In this document: positions 17,227 through 26,201 of the stretch, in pieces
Numbering within the stretch: the stretch's first letter is position 1
Layout: each line of letters starts with the position of its first letter
Assembly (NCBI RefSeq): GCF_900129385.1
Contig: NZ_FQVO01000001.1
Span: 558,001-622,000, forward strand
DNA length: 64,000 bases
DNA from: Chryseobacterium takakiae
GTDB lineage: Bacteria > Bacteroidota > Bacteroidia > Flavobacteriales > Weeksellaceae
Reading direction: 5' to 3'
Position numbers and translations under genes: made by a program
The notes under the pieces: model-generated
Told to the model about the DNA's origin: nothing
Databases searched by the model: none
The model's input: only the letters and a program-made list of their open reading frames with translations

Positions 17227-19212
17227 TTAAGGTTCAACAATATTAAACCAAGCATCAAAATTATCAATATGCTCAATAAATTTGATAAAAGCTTCTGCAT
17301 TTCCTTCAACTTTTATTTTCCCGTTTTTAATGTATTCATTGACTTTGGCGTTATTTCCGGCAGTCAGTATCGCCAGATCATTCCTGCTTATGGCAACGGT
17401 TGCAGTGACATCGTTAGTAAGGAAGCTGCCGATTCTTGGTGTTACCATTCCGTTTCTTACGATAAGTCCTACTTTTTCATTTTTATCGGTCAGTGAAATA
17501 TTAAAGTTAAATTGGTCTGTATAATATTCGGTTCCTTTGTAGCGCATCGCCAGATAATCAAAGAACAATTCGGAAGACATTCCGTTGATCATATCCTTGC
17601 TGGCTGTTCCTCCGCGTGCGGCCATTTTTTTACCGTTTCTGAGCTCTGATGCTCCTGTGATGTAGAAATTGCGCCATGGCCCTGATTCCGCCATGTAACC
17701 TAACTGTTCATACGCATCTGCCAGCAGTTCTTTGGCTTTCTGATTTTTGCTGCCGGAAAAAACAACATGCTTTAAAACCTCGGCAACCCATCGGTATTCT
17801 CCTTTGTCATAGGATTTTTTTGCCTGCTGCAGAACGTTATCTTCTCCGCCCATAAATTCTACATATTTAGCCCCTGCTTCAGCCGGAGGCAGCGGATTTA
17901 AATTGGAAGGATTGCCATCAAACCAACCGAAATACAACTGATACTGTGCTTTTACATCATGACTTACCGAACCGTAATACCCGCGGTTATAAAACTTCTT
18001 ATCAATCGCTTCGGGAAGCTTTAGCATTTCAGCAATTTCGGTAGGATTATACCCCTGATTGGCAAGCCTTAAGGTCTGATCATGAATAAACCTGTACATA
18101 TCCCGCTGGTTTTCCCAGAAGGTAACGATATTGCTGTTTCCCCACACCGGCCAGTGGTGAGAGCCAAAAGAAACCTCTACTTTGTCCCCGAATTTCTGAA
18201 TACTTTTATCAATATAGCTGCTCCATTTTAAACCGTTTCTCACCTGCGCACCTCTTAATGTGTAGAGGTTATGAAGCGTATGTGAAATGTTTTCAGCCTG
18301 GCAAAAAGCTTTAAATTCAGGAAAATAAAACATCATCTCCGCCGGGGCCTCCGATTCCGGGGTGTAAATAAATTCTATGGTAACGCCGTCAATTACTCTG
18401 GTTTCACCGTCTTGTTTTGAAATAATATCCGTTGGTTCCAGAATTCCTGTGCTTCCTTTGGCAGTGGTGGTTCCTAACCCCGATCCCAGACTTCCCATTC
18501 CATTTTTAGGCAAAAGATTTCCGTACATATAGGCCGCTCTCCTGCTCATGGCATTTCCGCCCATTACATTTTCACTGATGGAATGTTCAAAAAAACCGTC
18601 GGGAGCATACACTTTGATCGCTCCGCTTTTAATATCTTTTTCATTAATAAAGGCCCTCATTCCCCCGAAATGATCAATGTGGCTGTGTGTAAGCAGGACA
18701 GCTTTTACAGGGAAATCACCCACATGTTTTTTCACCAGATCCATTCCAGCCAAAGCGGTTTCTTCCACGGTGAGCGGATCAATAACAATCCATCCCGTTT
18801 TTCCTTTTATAAGGGTCATGTTGGCAAGATCAAATCCCCTGATCTGGTAGATATTTTCTGCTACTTTAAAAAGACCGTTGATGGCATTCAGCCCGCTTTG
18901 CCTCCATAAGCTTGGGTTTGTGGTTGATGGTGCTTCTGCATTCAGGAAATCAAAGATTTTGGTACTGTAGGAAACGTTTCCGTTGGCATCTTTAATTTCT
19001 CCCGTGGGAAGAGAGGCTATTAATCCTTTTTTTGCATTTTCGAAATCGGTATTGTCACTGAAAGGCAAATAATCTTTTAAAGCATTATTGCTTTTCTGAG
19101 TGTAGCTGCTTGCAGGTTTGCCATCTGCAGCTGCCCTGTTCTGAGCTTTATATAGCGAAATATTGCTGATCAGTACAGATGTACCGAGCAAAAGAGTGGA
19201 AACTGTTTTCAT
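17227..19212 (-). CDS. Alkyl sulfatase-type metallo-beta-lactamase hydrolase (SdsA1/BDS1-like)
   Basis: A 661-residue protein with an N-terminal hydrophobic stretch consistent with export. The metallo-beta-lactamase zinc motif HxHxDH is visible as H176-S-H178-I-D180-H181, inside AVLLTHSHIDHFGGM. Full length, the middle dimerisation region (around 430-530) and a C-terminal SCP2-like domain (last 125 residues) match the SdsA1 class that cleaves primary alkyl sulfates such as SDS, and some linear alkyl sulfate or ester substrates. It is 29 bases downstream of a gene for an outer-membrane transporter-like protein on the same strand, suggesting uptake and cleavage of the same amphiphilic substrate. 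The actual substrate is not readable from sequence. Confidence 0.85.
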   Translation of the reverse strand: MKTVSTLLLGTSVLISNISLYKAQNRAAADGKPASSYTQKSNNALKDYLPFSDNTDFENAKKGLIASLPTGEIKDANGNVSYSTKIFDFLNAEAPSTTNPSLWRQSGLNAINGLFKVAENIYQIRGFDLANMTLIKGKTGWIVIDPLTVEETALAGMDLVKKHVGDFPVKAVLLTHSHIDHFGGMRAFINEKDIKSGAIKVYAPDGFFEHSISENVMGGNAMSRRAAYMYGNLLPKNGMGSLGSGLGTTTAKGSTGILEPTDIISKQDGETRVIDGVTIEFIYTPESEAPAEMMFYFPEFKAFCQAENISHTLHNLYTLRGAQVRNGLKWSSYIDKSIQKFGDKVEVSFGSHHWPVWGNSNIVTFWENQRDMYRFIHDQTLRLANQGYNPTEIAEMLKLPEAIDKKFYNRGYYGSVSHDVKAQYQLYFGWFDGNPSNLNPLPPAEAGAKYVEFMGGEDNVLQQAKKSYDKGEYRWVAEVLKHVVFSGSKNQKAKELLADAYEQLGYMAESGPWRNFYITGASELRNGKKMAARGGTASKDMINGMSSELFFDYLAMRYKGTEYYTDQFNFNISLTDKNEKVGLIVRNGMVTPRIGSFLTNDVTATVAISRNDLAILTAGNNAKVNEYIKNGKIKVEGNAEAFIKFIEHIDNFDAWFNIVEP

Positions 19213-19241
19213 AATTTAAAAATATTTTGTTGAGGTGTTGT

Positions 19242-20201
19242 TTACTTTTTGTCCTTTAGTTCCTGAAGGGTTTTGTCGATTCCTCCTCCAAATACATAAG
19301 AGTATTTAAGGGCATAAATAGAACCGTTTGGCGAATTTTCGTCTCCCGCTGCATTGGTAATAAAGCTTACCCCGATTTTATGATGAACACTTGGTGAGTA
19401 ATTCATGGAGCCACCTAAACCCAGAACTGTCTGAGAATCATTTTGTGCAATGCCATTCTTTTTGGTCTCACCTCCCGTTCTTCCCGCCGCATCAAAGGAA
19501 ACCCATATTTTATCATTGATATTATAAACGCTATGAAACGTAAGGCTATAAAAAGGTTTCTGCGAAACAGAAGATGCGGGCTGTCCCAAAACCGTGGACG
19601 GAAGTTTATTATTAGTCGTAAAAAACTTGGCCGCTGCGTACACTTCTATATCAAATTTACTTACGGGAATACTGACCGCCAACTCAGGCTTGAACTGCCA
19701 TCGGTTTCCGGAGGGATTCAGCAGCTTTTCACTTGAAAAACTTCCTGTAGGAGCAGTTGTTGCAAGAGACCAGGCGAAAACGGTTTCTTTTGGGGTTTGC
19801 AGATATTCTCCAAATGCCATTGGTTTTCCGCCGATAATATTGGAGCCGATTACAAAGATCATATCTCCCAATCCTGAGTTGTTAGCTTTGGTTCCGAAAA
19901 AATTGGCATTGATATCTACATACGGCAATACAACCTGTATACCGGCTGTTTTGTTAAAAAAATTGAAGAAGGTGGCGTACCGCAGATACATAATGGTAGC
20001 ATCAATATCCACATCTTTATTCGGTAAGGTGATATCTCCGTCAATGGTTGAATTGGTAGACTGCCTTCCGTAAGAAAACTGGAGCATATTCATCCCTAAC
20101 GGATAATTCTGATAAATTTTTGCCTCGGTAGCCTGCTGAGCAAATGCCTGGTTGGTAAAAAACAAAGCAAAAACTGAAAACGTTAAAGTTTTAACTTTCA
20201 T
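19242..20201 (-). CDS. Outer-membrane transporter-like protein (PF13557-type)
   Basis: A 319-residue protein with a signal peptide ending in NQAFAQ. The mature part is a regular alternation of aromatic and small residues typical of a beta-barrel, with the conserved-looking LGDMIFVIGSNII and an FGGG segment near the end. It fits the phenol-degradation MetA transporter family, several of which sit next to hydrolases of hydrophobic compounds. It is 29 bases upstream of the alkylsulfatase gene in one transcript. It may be a channel for hydrophobic or amphiphilic substrates; this is inference. Confidence 0.6.
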   Translation of the reverse strand: MKVKTLTFSVFALFFTNQAFAQQATEAKIYQNYPLGMNMLQFSYGRQSTNSTIDGDITLPNKDVDIDATIMYLRYATFFNFFNKTAGIQVVLPYVDINANFFGTKANNSGLGDMIFVIGSNIIGGKPMAFGEYLQTPKETVFAWSLATTAPTGSFSSEKLLNPSGNRWQFKPELAVSIPVSKFDIEVYAAAKFFTTNNKLPSTVLGQPASSVSQKPFYSLTFHSVYNINDKIWVSFDAAGRTGGETKKNGIAQNDSQTVLGLGGSMNYSPSVHHKIGVSFITNAAGDENSPNGSIYALKYSYVFGGGIDKTLQELKDKK

Positions 20202-20402
20202 AATATTTTATTTGTGTGGTATACATAAAGGTAATGAAAGTTTTAAAAATTAAAAAATTATTTAAAATAAATCATTATTAATATAGATTTATTATAGATT
20301 TAATAAAGCTGTATTTATTTTTGATACTATTATAAGCATTTTAAAAGAACCAATTGCATACAATTTGCTCATTCTGTACAAACAAACCAAATACAAAATA
20401 TT

Positions 20403-20624
20403 ATGCAGTTTATTGATTTTAAAAAAGAGCACTTCACAAAAGATGAGGATACGCACGATTTCGTAATTGATATTTCGAAAGATGAAATTGGATTCGGGGA
20501 AATAAGGGTACAGGAAAGAAAAGATGATGAGATTTATGATGACGCAGATTACGAAATCGAAGATAATTTTGACACGGTTACCATAAAAATGAAAAAGCCG
20601 GCAGACATCAGGGTTAATTTTTAG
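20403..20624 (+). CDS. Small acidic hypothetical protein
   Basis: A 73-residue protein, very rich in Asp and Glu (for example RKDDEIYDDADYEIEDNFD) with basic residues interspersed. There is no signal or membrane segment. It is supported as a gene by its own Met in good context, its own terminator 8 bases after the stop, and a half-palindrome upstream (20358-20368). A longer minus-strand frame overlaps it but has no terminator or recognisable product. I do not recognise a family. Confidence 0.55.
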   Translation: MQFIDFKKEHFTKDEDTHDFVIDISKDEIGFGEIRVQERKDDEIYDDADYEIEDNFDTVTIKMKKPADIRVNF

Positions 20625-20631
20625 AATGCAC

Positions 20632-20661
20632 AAATGCTCCGAAGAAACTCCGGAGCATTTT
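20632..20661 (+). terminator. Terminator after the small acidic gene
   Basis: AAATGCTCCG (20632-20641) pairs with CGGAGCATTT (20651-20660) around a 9-nt loop, starting 8 bases after the stop codon. Confidence 0.8.
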
Positions 20662-20711
20662 CAAAACTAATAAACATGAAAAACAACTATTTTATATTAC
20701 ATTTTATAAAA

Positions 20712-20760
20712 CCCGGGGATCTGCCTTAGATTTTATTCTGACAGATAGGGAACCCCCGGG
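20712..20760. terminator. GC-rich hairpin at the end of the exopolysaccharide cluster
   Basis: CCCGGGG and CCCCGGG (20712-20718, 20754-20760) form the base and ATCTG/CAGAT an inner stem, with a bulge AGGGAA. It lies 6 bases beyond the last stop of the minus-strand cluster, between convergent genes. Confidence 0.6.
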
Positions 20761-20766
20761 CATTCA

Positions 20767-21840
20767 TCATTGTGTTTTATTTTCTAGTTCCCTCACTTTG
20801 GTTTTCCAGACAAGAAAGAAATTGAGGATTTTGATACATTTAAAAATGATAACAAAAGCGATCAGTGAAATCAGGCAGGTGTAAATGGAAAAGTTTTCCA
20901 GAAAGATGTACTGCAGGGCAAATATGAAAATATTCATCACCACAAAAAGCCCGGTAATTTTTTTATGCGATATTCCCAGCTGCAAAAGATAATGATGAAT
21001 GTGGGACTTATCGGCCTTGAATGGTGATTTGCCCCGCAATACACGGTCTGCATATACTCTCACGGAATCAATCATCGGAATGGTAAACACGAAAAACAGG
21101 AAAAACAGTCCATAAGGGAAGCCGGACACAGCATGATCAAATTTCGTGATATAAATTCCTATCGATACCAAAAAATAACCTAAGAACAACGATCCGGAAT
21201 TTCCCAGGAAAACCTTTTTCTTTCCTGAAAAATTGTATCTGAGAAAGGCAGCAATACCTCCTATGAATAACATAACCAGTTTCATCAGACCATAATTCTT
21301 CGTGATAATGGTAATTGCTAAAAGCAGGATGAAACCAATTCCGGCCACACTTCCGGCCAGCCCGTCTATTCCATCGATGAGGTTGAAGGCATTTACTGCC
21401 GCTGCAATCACCAGAACCGTAATGATGTACTGGGCATAAACATTAATTTCATAAATCCCGAAGAACCCGTACAATGAAGTGATTCTTACTCCTGAAGAAG
21501 CGATAATAATGCTTACACAAATCTGGATTCCCAGTTTGTAAATGGCTTTAATATCTGTTTTGTCATCAAGTGTTCCCACCAGCAGCATCACATAAGACGT
21601 AATGATGACCGGTAAAATTTCTTTTAAATCTTTCATGCTGGTCAATCCGCCAAGCAAAGCTACGATAATACCTATCGCTAAACCGCCGATAAGCGGAATG
21701 GCTTCCTGATGCACCTTTCTGGCGTTGGGAATATCAACTAATTTTAACTTTTGGGCAACTACCGTCATCAATGGAATAATGCAGATTGACAACGTAAAAG
21801 CAAGCAGGCCGTACACTGTAAGTTCTGTATAATTTTTCAT
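20767..21840 (-). CDS. WecA/MraY-family undecaprenyl-phosphate sugar-1-phosphate transferase
   Basis: A 357-residue polytopic membrane protein. Family motifs are present in order: DIPNARKVHQEAIPLIGG (about residues 36-53), the metal-site DDKTDI (about 92-97), NAFNLIDGIDGLAG, and HIHHYLLQLGISHKK near the C terminus. These mark the WecA/TagO group, which moves a HexNAc-1-phosphate from UDP-sugar to undecaprenyl phosphate and so starts a polysaccharide repeat unit at the inner membrane. It is 12 bases after the stop of the preceding glycosyltransferase, the last gene of the cluster. The sugar, GlcNAc or another, cannot be fixed from sequence. Confidence 0.9.
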   Translation of the reverse strand: MKNYTELTVYGLLAFTLSICIIPLMTVVAQKLKLVDIPNARKVHQEAIPLIGGLAIGIIVALLGGLTSMKDLKEILPVIITSYVMLLVGTLDDKTDIKAIYKLGIQICVSIIIASSGVRITSLYGFFGIYEINVYAQYIITVLVIAAAVNAFNLIDGIDGLAGSVAGIGFILLLAITIITKNYGLMKLVMLFIGGIAAFLRYNFSGKKKVFLGNSGSLFLGYFLVSIGIYITKFDHAVSGFPYGLFFLFFVFTIPMIDSVRVYADRVLRGKSPFKADKSHIHHYLLQLGISHKKITGLFVVMNIFIFALQYIFLENFSIYTCLISLIAFVIIFKCIKILNFFLVWKTKVRELENKTQ

Positions 21841-21852
21841 AATGGTTTGTTT

Positions 21853-23073
21853 TTAAATCCTGCTTTTAGCATTGTTAAATAACTGAATATTCTGCAAATG
21901 GTTCACATTATATTTTGCGAGCACTTCCTGATCCAGCTTTGAAATTTCCGGATAAACATCGTTCTTTTTCGTCACTGAAAAACTCTCCTGAATGACCTGG
22001 CTGTACTTTTCGGCAACGGTTTTCCAGACATACTTGTTTTTAGCAATTTTTTTCATTTTCAAAGAACAATTTTTAAGATCATTCTTGGTAAGGGTTTTCA
22101 GCAGGATTTTCAGCTCTTCTTCGTTAGAAAAATAGAAAGCCTGGTCTCCTGTGGTGGTCCTGTTATAAGAAACGCCGTAGCTGATCACCGGCAGTCCCAA
22201 AAACATCGCTTCCACGAGAGAAGGATTGGTTCCTCCTGCCGAATGCCCGTGAATATACAATGAAGCATTACCCCGGATAATATCTAATGTATGCTGATCA
22301 TAAATGGGATCGAGAATACTGATATTTTCAAAAACAGAAAATGTACGTTTCAGGTCTTTTCCGTAAGGACTGTTTTCCCAATTTCCTACTACCACAAGGT
22401 GATGTTCCGGATTTTCACTAAAAACTTTTAAAATTGTTGAAACATTATTTTCGGGTTCTATTCGGCATACCTTTACTGCGTAAGATTTTGATAAAAAAGG
22501 ATATGTTATCAGGTCCTGCTCCGAAGGGAAAACATTTAATTTTGTATGATCTGCACCATATTCAATAACCCTGCTGATGGTTTCATACCGTAAAGATGTA
22601 TAATCCTGAATCGATTCATTATCCGAAATATCAATATGGGAATATTTTACGGCCAGATTTTCTGCCCACCACAGGTACAGTTTAGCAGCCAGAGGCCATT
22701 TATCTCTTTTCCATTCAATTCCGTCAATAGAAATGATTATTTTTTTATTGGTAAACAATCTTACAAAAGGCAGAAGCCATGCTCCCGCAACTCCCAGAAT
22801 AAGCAGGACATCACTGCAACGCAAGGCATGGAGAATAGACCAGCTGTCGTAGAATATGCTCTGAATTCCGTTTGCTTCCAGCGGAATATATTTAAGCCTG
22901 CTGCCTTTCCAACTTTCTTTTCTTTCTTCTCTGCTGTATTTTTTTGATGAACAGTACACAGTAAAATCATAGGTATCGGAAAGCTCTTCTACAAGATGTG
23001 CCGTAAGGGTTTCGAATCCGCCGTATCTTGCAGGAAGCCCCACAGTTCCGATAATGGCTACTTTAGTTTTCAT
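21853..23073 (-). CDS. Glycosyltransferase with DUF1972 N-terminal domain (rhamnosyltransferase-like)
   Basis: A 406-residue protein of GT-B form. The N terminus, KVAIIGTVGLPARYGGFETL, is the DUF1972 signature (PF09314), as in putative rhamnosyltransferases of polysaccharide loci. A GT1/GT4-like C-terminal half carries GHSAGGTNPSLVEAMFLGLPVISY, with the nucleotide-binding Glu. No membrane segment. It starts the last transcript of the cluster, with a shared operator/promoter element just upstream (23131-23196). It likely adds the sugar after WecA. Confidence 0.85.
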   Translation of the reverse strand: MKTKVAIIGTVGLPARYGGFETLTAHLVEELSDTYDFTVYCSSKKYSREERKESWKGSRLKYIPLEANGIQSIFYDSWSILHALRCSDVLLILGVAGAWLLPFVRLFTNKKIIISIDGIEWKRDKWPLAAKLYLWWAENLAVKYSHIDISDNESIQDYTSLRYETISRVIEYGADHTKLNVFPSEQDLITYPFLSKSYAVKVCRIEPENNVSTILKVFSENPEHHLVVVGNWENSPYGKDLKRTFSVFENISILDPIYDQHTLDIIRGNASLYIHGHSAGGTNPSLVEAMFLGLPVISYGVSYNRTTTGDQAFYFSNEEELKILLKTLTKNDLKNCSLKMKKIAKNKYVWKTVAEKYSQVIQESFSVTKKNDVYPEISKLDQEVLAKYNVNHLQNIQLFNNAKSRI

Positions 23074-23130
23074 ACGTTTATATTTTTCTTATAAAAGCAA
23101 TACTATTGGTATTCCAAATTTAATTTTAAT

Positions 23131-23196
23131 TATAAAAAACTGAATTTCAATCATTTAATTTGAAACAATACAATACCACAATTCCAGAATCCGGAA
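23131..23196 (-). promoter_or_regulatory. Exopolysaccharide promoter/operator element, copy A
   Basis: The dyad TTCC-N7-GGAA (23182-23196) is followed, in the direction of transcription, after 30 bases by the box at 23131-23151 whose plus-strand form is ACTGAATTTCAAT preceded by TATAAAAA. It lies 57 bases before the start at 23073. Copies B and C have the same parts. Confidence 0.6.
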
Positions 23197-23205
23197 AAAC
23201 GACCA

Positions 23206-24279
23206 TTAAATGGAAAGCATCCGCACACAGGTTTCTTCAAAATAAGCTTCTGAAAACTCAAGGCTTTTTTGATAGGCGGATTCGCTGAACGATTTGTATA
23301 CATCTTCATTGCACATCAGGTAATGAATTTTTCCGGACAGCTCATAGACATCTGCGGAATTGATAAGAAAACCGTTTTTATTTTCGTTTACCAGTTCCGT
23401 AATTCCTCCCACCGGCGGAACGATTGCCGGAAGCCGGTAGCGCATTCCTTCCAGAATTGTTAACCCGAACGTTTCTACCCATTCATCCGGTCGGGAAAGA
23501 TTGACAATAATGCTTGCTTCCCGGTAAAAAGAATGGGTATCAATTTGGGTTGGATACAATTTAAGATGATCCGGTAAAATTTTTCCTTTAAAATAAGCAT
23601 CAATCTCTTGCTGTGAAGCATTCAGCACCAGCTTAAAAATATAAGTTCTGTTTATTTCTGCAAGTTTTACAAATTCATCCACCCCTTTGTAAGACTTTAA
23701 AGAACAGATCATCAGAACAATAGGTTCCTTACCCCGAATAGTATAGGATCGATCTGCCTTTTCAGCAAACTCGCGTTCCAGAACGTTATAAAGAAGTACC
23801 TGATTTTTAACCAGCGGCTCCTTTTTCATGAGATAATCTGAAACAAAAACCCCTTTTGAAGCCGTTAATCTTGCAATTCCGAATAGAAAATTTTTAAAGA
23901 TTTCAGGTTTTACGGAAGTTTCATGAATATGATAAATTATTCTGCAGCCCCGCAACTTACCTGAAACGGCGGCTCCAAAAGGAAGCACGGTATTAATGTA
24001 GATAGTATCATCCCTTCTCAGGAATACCAGAAGCTTGATCATAAGAAAAAGCTGGCTGATAAAAAAGTTACAGATTCTTATCAGCGGGTTCTGAGAAAAC
24101 CGGTACCAAATCAGATGGCGGGTTACTTTAGGCAAATCGGATAAAAAGCCTTTGCTCCCGCCGGAAGTAAATAAGTGAGCTTCGATATTTTTTCCTGTCC
24201 AGGTTTTTAAAAGCTGCATTAATACCTTCGGGCTTCCGCTATAATCGTTTAATAAATGTATGGCTACAATTCTGTTCAT
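23206..24279 (-). CDS. Glycosyltransferase family 4 protein
   Basis: A 357-residue GT-B glycosyltransferase. The open frame extends to 24345, but the ATG at 24279 is preferred: it lies one base past the upstream stop (24281-24283), and the protein then begins with MNRIVAIHLLNDYSGSPKVL, the natural first strand and donor loop. The C-terminal half has VETFGLTILEGMRYRLPAIVPPVGGITEL, with the ExxxxxxP region typical of GT4. Cytoplasmic or peripheral to the inner membrane. It is the last gene of the middle transcript and probably acts in repeat-unit assembly. Confidence 0.85.
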   Translation of the reverse strand: MNRIVAIHLLNDYSGSPKVLMQLLKTWTGKNIEAHLFTSGGSKGFLSDLPKVTRHLIWYRFSQNPLIRICNFFISQLFLMIKLLVFLRRDDTIYINTVLPFGAAVSGKLRGCRIIYHIHETSVKPEIFKNFLFGIARLTASKGVFVSDYLMKKEPLVKNQVLLYNVLEREFAEKADRSYTIRGKEPIVLMICSLKSYKGVDEFVKLAEINRTYIFKLVLNASQQEIDAYFKGKILPDHLKLYPTQIDTHSFYREASIIVNLSRPDEWVETFGLTILEGMRYRLPAIVPPVGGITELVNENKNGFLINSADVYELSGKIHYLMCNEDVYKSFSESAYQKSLEFSEAYFEETCVRMLSI

Positions 24280-24280
24280 C

Positions 24281-25513
24281 TTACATACGGTTATAAATTT
24301 CATTGAGGTGTTCTCCCCTTTTTTCCCAGGAAAATTTCTCAACATATTGTTTCCTGGCCCCTGCGCTTAGTTTTTTTCTGAGAGGTTTATCCAAATACAG
24401 CCTTACCAAAGCAAGACTCAGTTCTTCCAGTGTTTTTTTGTAATTCTGCTTCGGAACGGTAATTCCGCAGGAATTATTGATGAATTCTCCGGGACCTTCG
24501 TTTTGCAGGCAAATCACCGGCAAACCGAAACAAAGCGCTTCCGGTACAACCATTCCGGCACCTTCGTGTGAAGGAAAAAGAAATACCGAAGCGCTGTCAT
24601 ATAGTTTCATTAATTCTTTTCTTTCGATCCATTCTTTAATTTCGATAAAATCATTCATGCCGCTGCGTTCAATCAGGCTTTCGTAGAGTACTTTCTGTTC
24701 TCCTGCTCCTACAAGGATCAGTTTGCATTCAGCTTTATCTTTTTCAGGAAGCTGACTGATAAATTCTATAAATGAGCGTATCGTTAAATCAAAACCTTTT
24801 AAAGGCACAAATCTTCCCACGCTTATTACCGTAAATCCGGATTTAGGACTAATTTTTTCATTTTTGTTAAAATCTTCCGTTGCGACTGAAGGATACAGCG
24901 AATAGGAATTTCCGGTAAGGTTCAGCTTTTTAGGAACACTGGTATTCATGCACCAGATGTGGCCGGAATGTTTGATGGTGTTTTTTAATGAAGATGAAAA
25001 TTTCCAGAAAAGATTTTTCACAATCCACGTCAGCCTGTCTTTTATAAAATGAGTCCTGGAGTACATATTTAAGTATTGAGCAGGAATCAGCGGATGATGC
25101 CCTACCGGTCCCCAAACCATTGGCTTATGAAGCTTCCAGAGGAAACTTGGTGTCCAGTCGTTATGGAAATTCACATTGTGGGTAATATCAAATTCCAGCT
25201 TCTGTTTTTTGATGAAAGAAACAATGCCTTTCTGCCAGAGATAATAATACAGCAATGCTCCCCTGCTTCCTTTTTTCCAGAACCTCATCCAGTACGGAAG
25301 GTCGAAATAGAGGAATGTAATATTTCTGTAAATGCCGTTCGGATGTTCTGAAATATATTTTTCGATGTGTGTTCTGTTGTTTTCGCGAGTAATGGCGATC
25401 ACTTTTCGGAATCTGGCAATCTGGCAGATAAAATTCCAGCCCATCGCATCTTCGGAACCTTTATACGGATTTACGGCATAGCAGCTCGCCAATATAGTCT
25501 GATTCGTTTTCAT
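24281..25513 (-). CDS. Glycosyltransferase family 4 protein
   Basis: A 410-residue protein beginning MKTNQTILASCYAVNPYKGS, a start common in Bacteroidetes GT4 enzymes. The C-terminal Rossmann half includes VISVGRFVPLKGFDL (about 230) and FLFPSHEGAGMVVPEALCFG (about 300), with the family Glu pair. Its first 53 bases overlap the acetyltransferase gene upstream, so the two are translationally coupled. It presumably adds one sugar of the repeat unit at the cytoplasmic face. Confidence 0.85.
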   Translation of the reverse strand: MKTNQTILASCYAVNPYKGSEDAMGWNFICQIARFRKVIAITRENNRTHIEKYISEHPNGIYRNITFLYFDLPYWMRFWKKGSRGALLYYYLWQKGIVSFIKKQKLEFDITHNVNFHNDWTPSFLWKLHKPMVWGPVGHHPLIPAQYLNMYSRTHFIKDRLTWIVKNLFWKFSSSLKNTIKHSGHIWCMNTSVPKKLNLTGNSYSLYPSVATEDFNKNEKISPKSGFTVISVGRFVPLKGFDLTIRSFIEFISQLPEKDKAECKLILVGAGEQKVLYESLIERSGMNDFIEIKEWIERKELMKLYDSASVFLFPSHEGAGMVVPEALCFGLPVICLQNEGPGEFINNSCGITVPKQNYKKTLEELSLALVRLYLDKPLRKKLSAGARKQYVEKFSWEKRGEHLNEIYNRM

Positions 25514-26201
25514 TGTTTCTTGTTTTTATGAGTTTTGCAGGAACGCCTGCGATGATACTGTTTTTCGGGAATGATTTTGTGATGACGCTTCCTGCTGCGA
25601 GAATGCTACCGTCTCCTATTTCCACACCGTCCAGAATGGTAACCTTGCTTCCGATCCAGCAGTTTTTTCCTATTTTAATCCCTTTCCGGCTCACTCCCTG
25701 ATGCCGGATGGAAATATCAGGATTTTCATAATTGTGATTTTCAGGATGACAGCTTAAGTATTGCCCTGCAATGCATTCATCACCAATTTCCAGTCCGCCC
25801 GCGCCACCGAGATAGGCAAATTCTCCGATACCGACATTATTTCCTATTTTTATTTTTTCACCCGTATTATTCAGAGAAGTGGAAACAATAATCCGGCTGA
25901 AAGCCCCGATGGAAACGTTATTGCCAAACTCCACGCCTTTTCTTCCCAACGCAGAAACATAAACGTCATTTCCCAATCTTAAGAACTGTCCCCATTGTAT
26001 TTTGGATGGGTTAAAAAAGCCTACTCTTTTTCCCAGCAGCATCCCTTTCGGATTCTTTAGAAAGAGCATAACTTTTAATCCGCGAAGCATGCTGCAAGCC
26101 TGAATCCAAATTATCTGTATCACCGCACCGGAATTCAGTCCGGGATCCACCGTGAAATCAGGGTTTCTCAATTTTACAATTTTCTCGATCAATACTTTCA
26201 T
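25461..26201 (-). CDS. Hexapeptide-repeat O-acyltransferase (WcaF/LbH-type)
   Basis: A 246-residue protein with left-handed beta-helix repeats over about residues 85-230: VSIGAFSRI, KIGNNVGIG, IGKNCWIGSKVTILDGV and VEIGDGSILAAGSVI. The ending NSIIAGVPAKLIK is the hallmark of the WcaF/NodL/Vat-like acetyltransferases, which use acetyl-CoA; H137-P-E-N-H suggests the catalytic histidine. It overlaps its neighbours on both sides: ATGA with the upstream fusion gene (26198-26201) and 53 bases with the downstream glycosyltransferase. It probably O-acetylates the polysaccharide repeat unit. Confidence 0.85.
   Translation of the reverse strand: MKVLIEKIVKLRNPDFTVDPGLNSGAVIQIIWIQACSMLRGLKVMLFLKNPKGMLLGKRVGFFNPSKIQWGQFLRLGNDVYVSALGRKGVEFGNNVSIGAFSRIIVSTSLNNTGEKIKIGNNVGIGEFAYLGGAGGLEIGDECIAGQYLSCHPENHNYENPDISIRHQGVSRKGIKIGKNCWIGSKVTILDGVEIGDGSILAAGSVITKSFPKNSIIAGVPAKLIKTRNNENESDYIGELLCRKSV

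Noticed and set aside
20292..20633. A 113-residue minus-strand frame overlapping the small acidic gene
   Set aside because: It is rich in Phe, Ile and Leu as expected for the antisense of an acidic, AT-rich gene, has no terminator or family likeness, and covers the probable upstream region of the plus-strand gene. The plus-strand gene has its own terminator.
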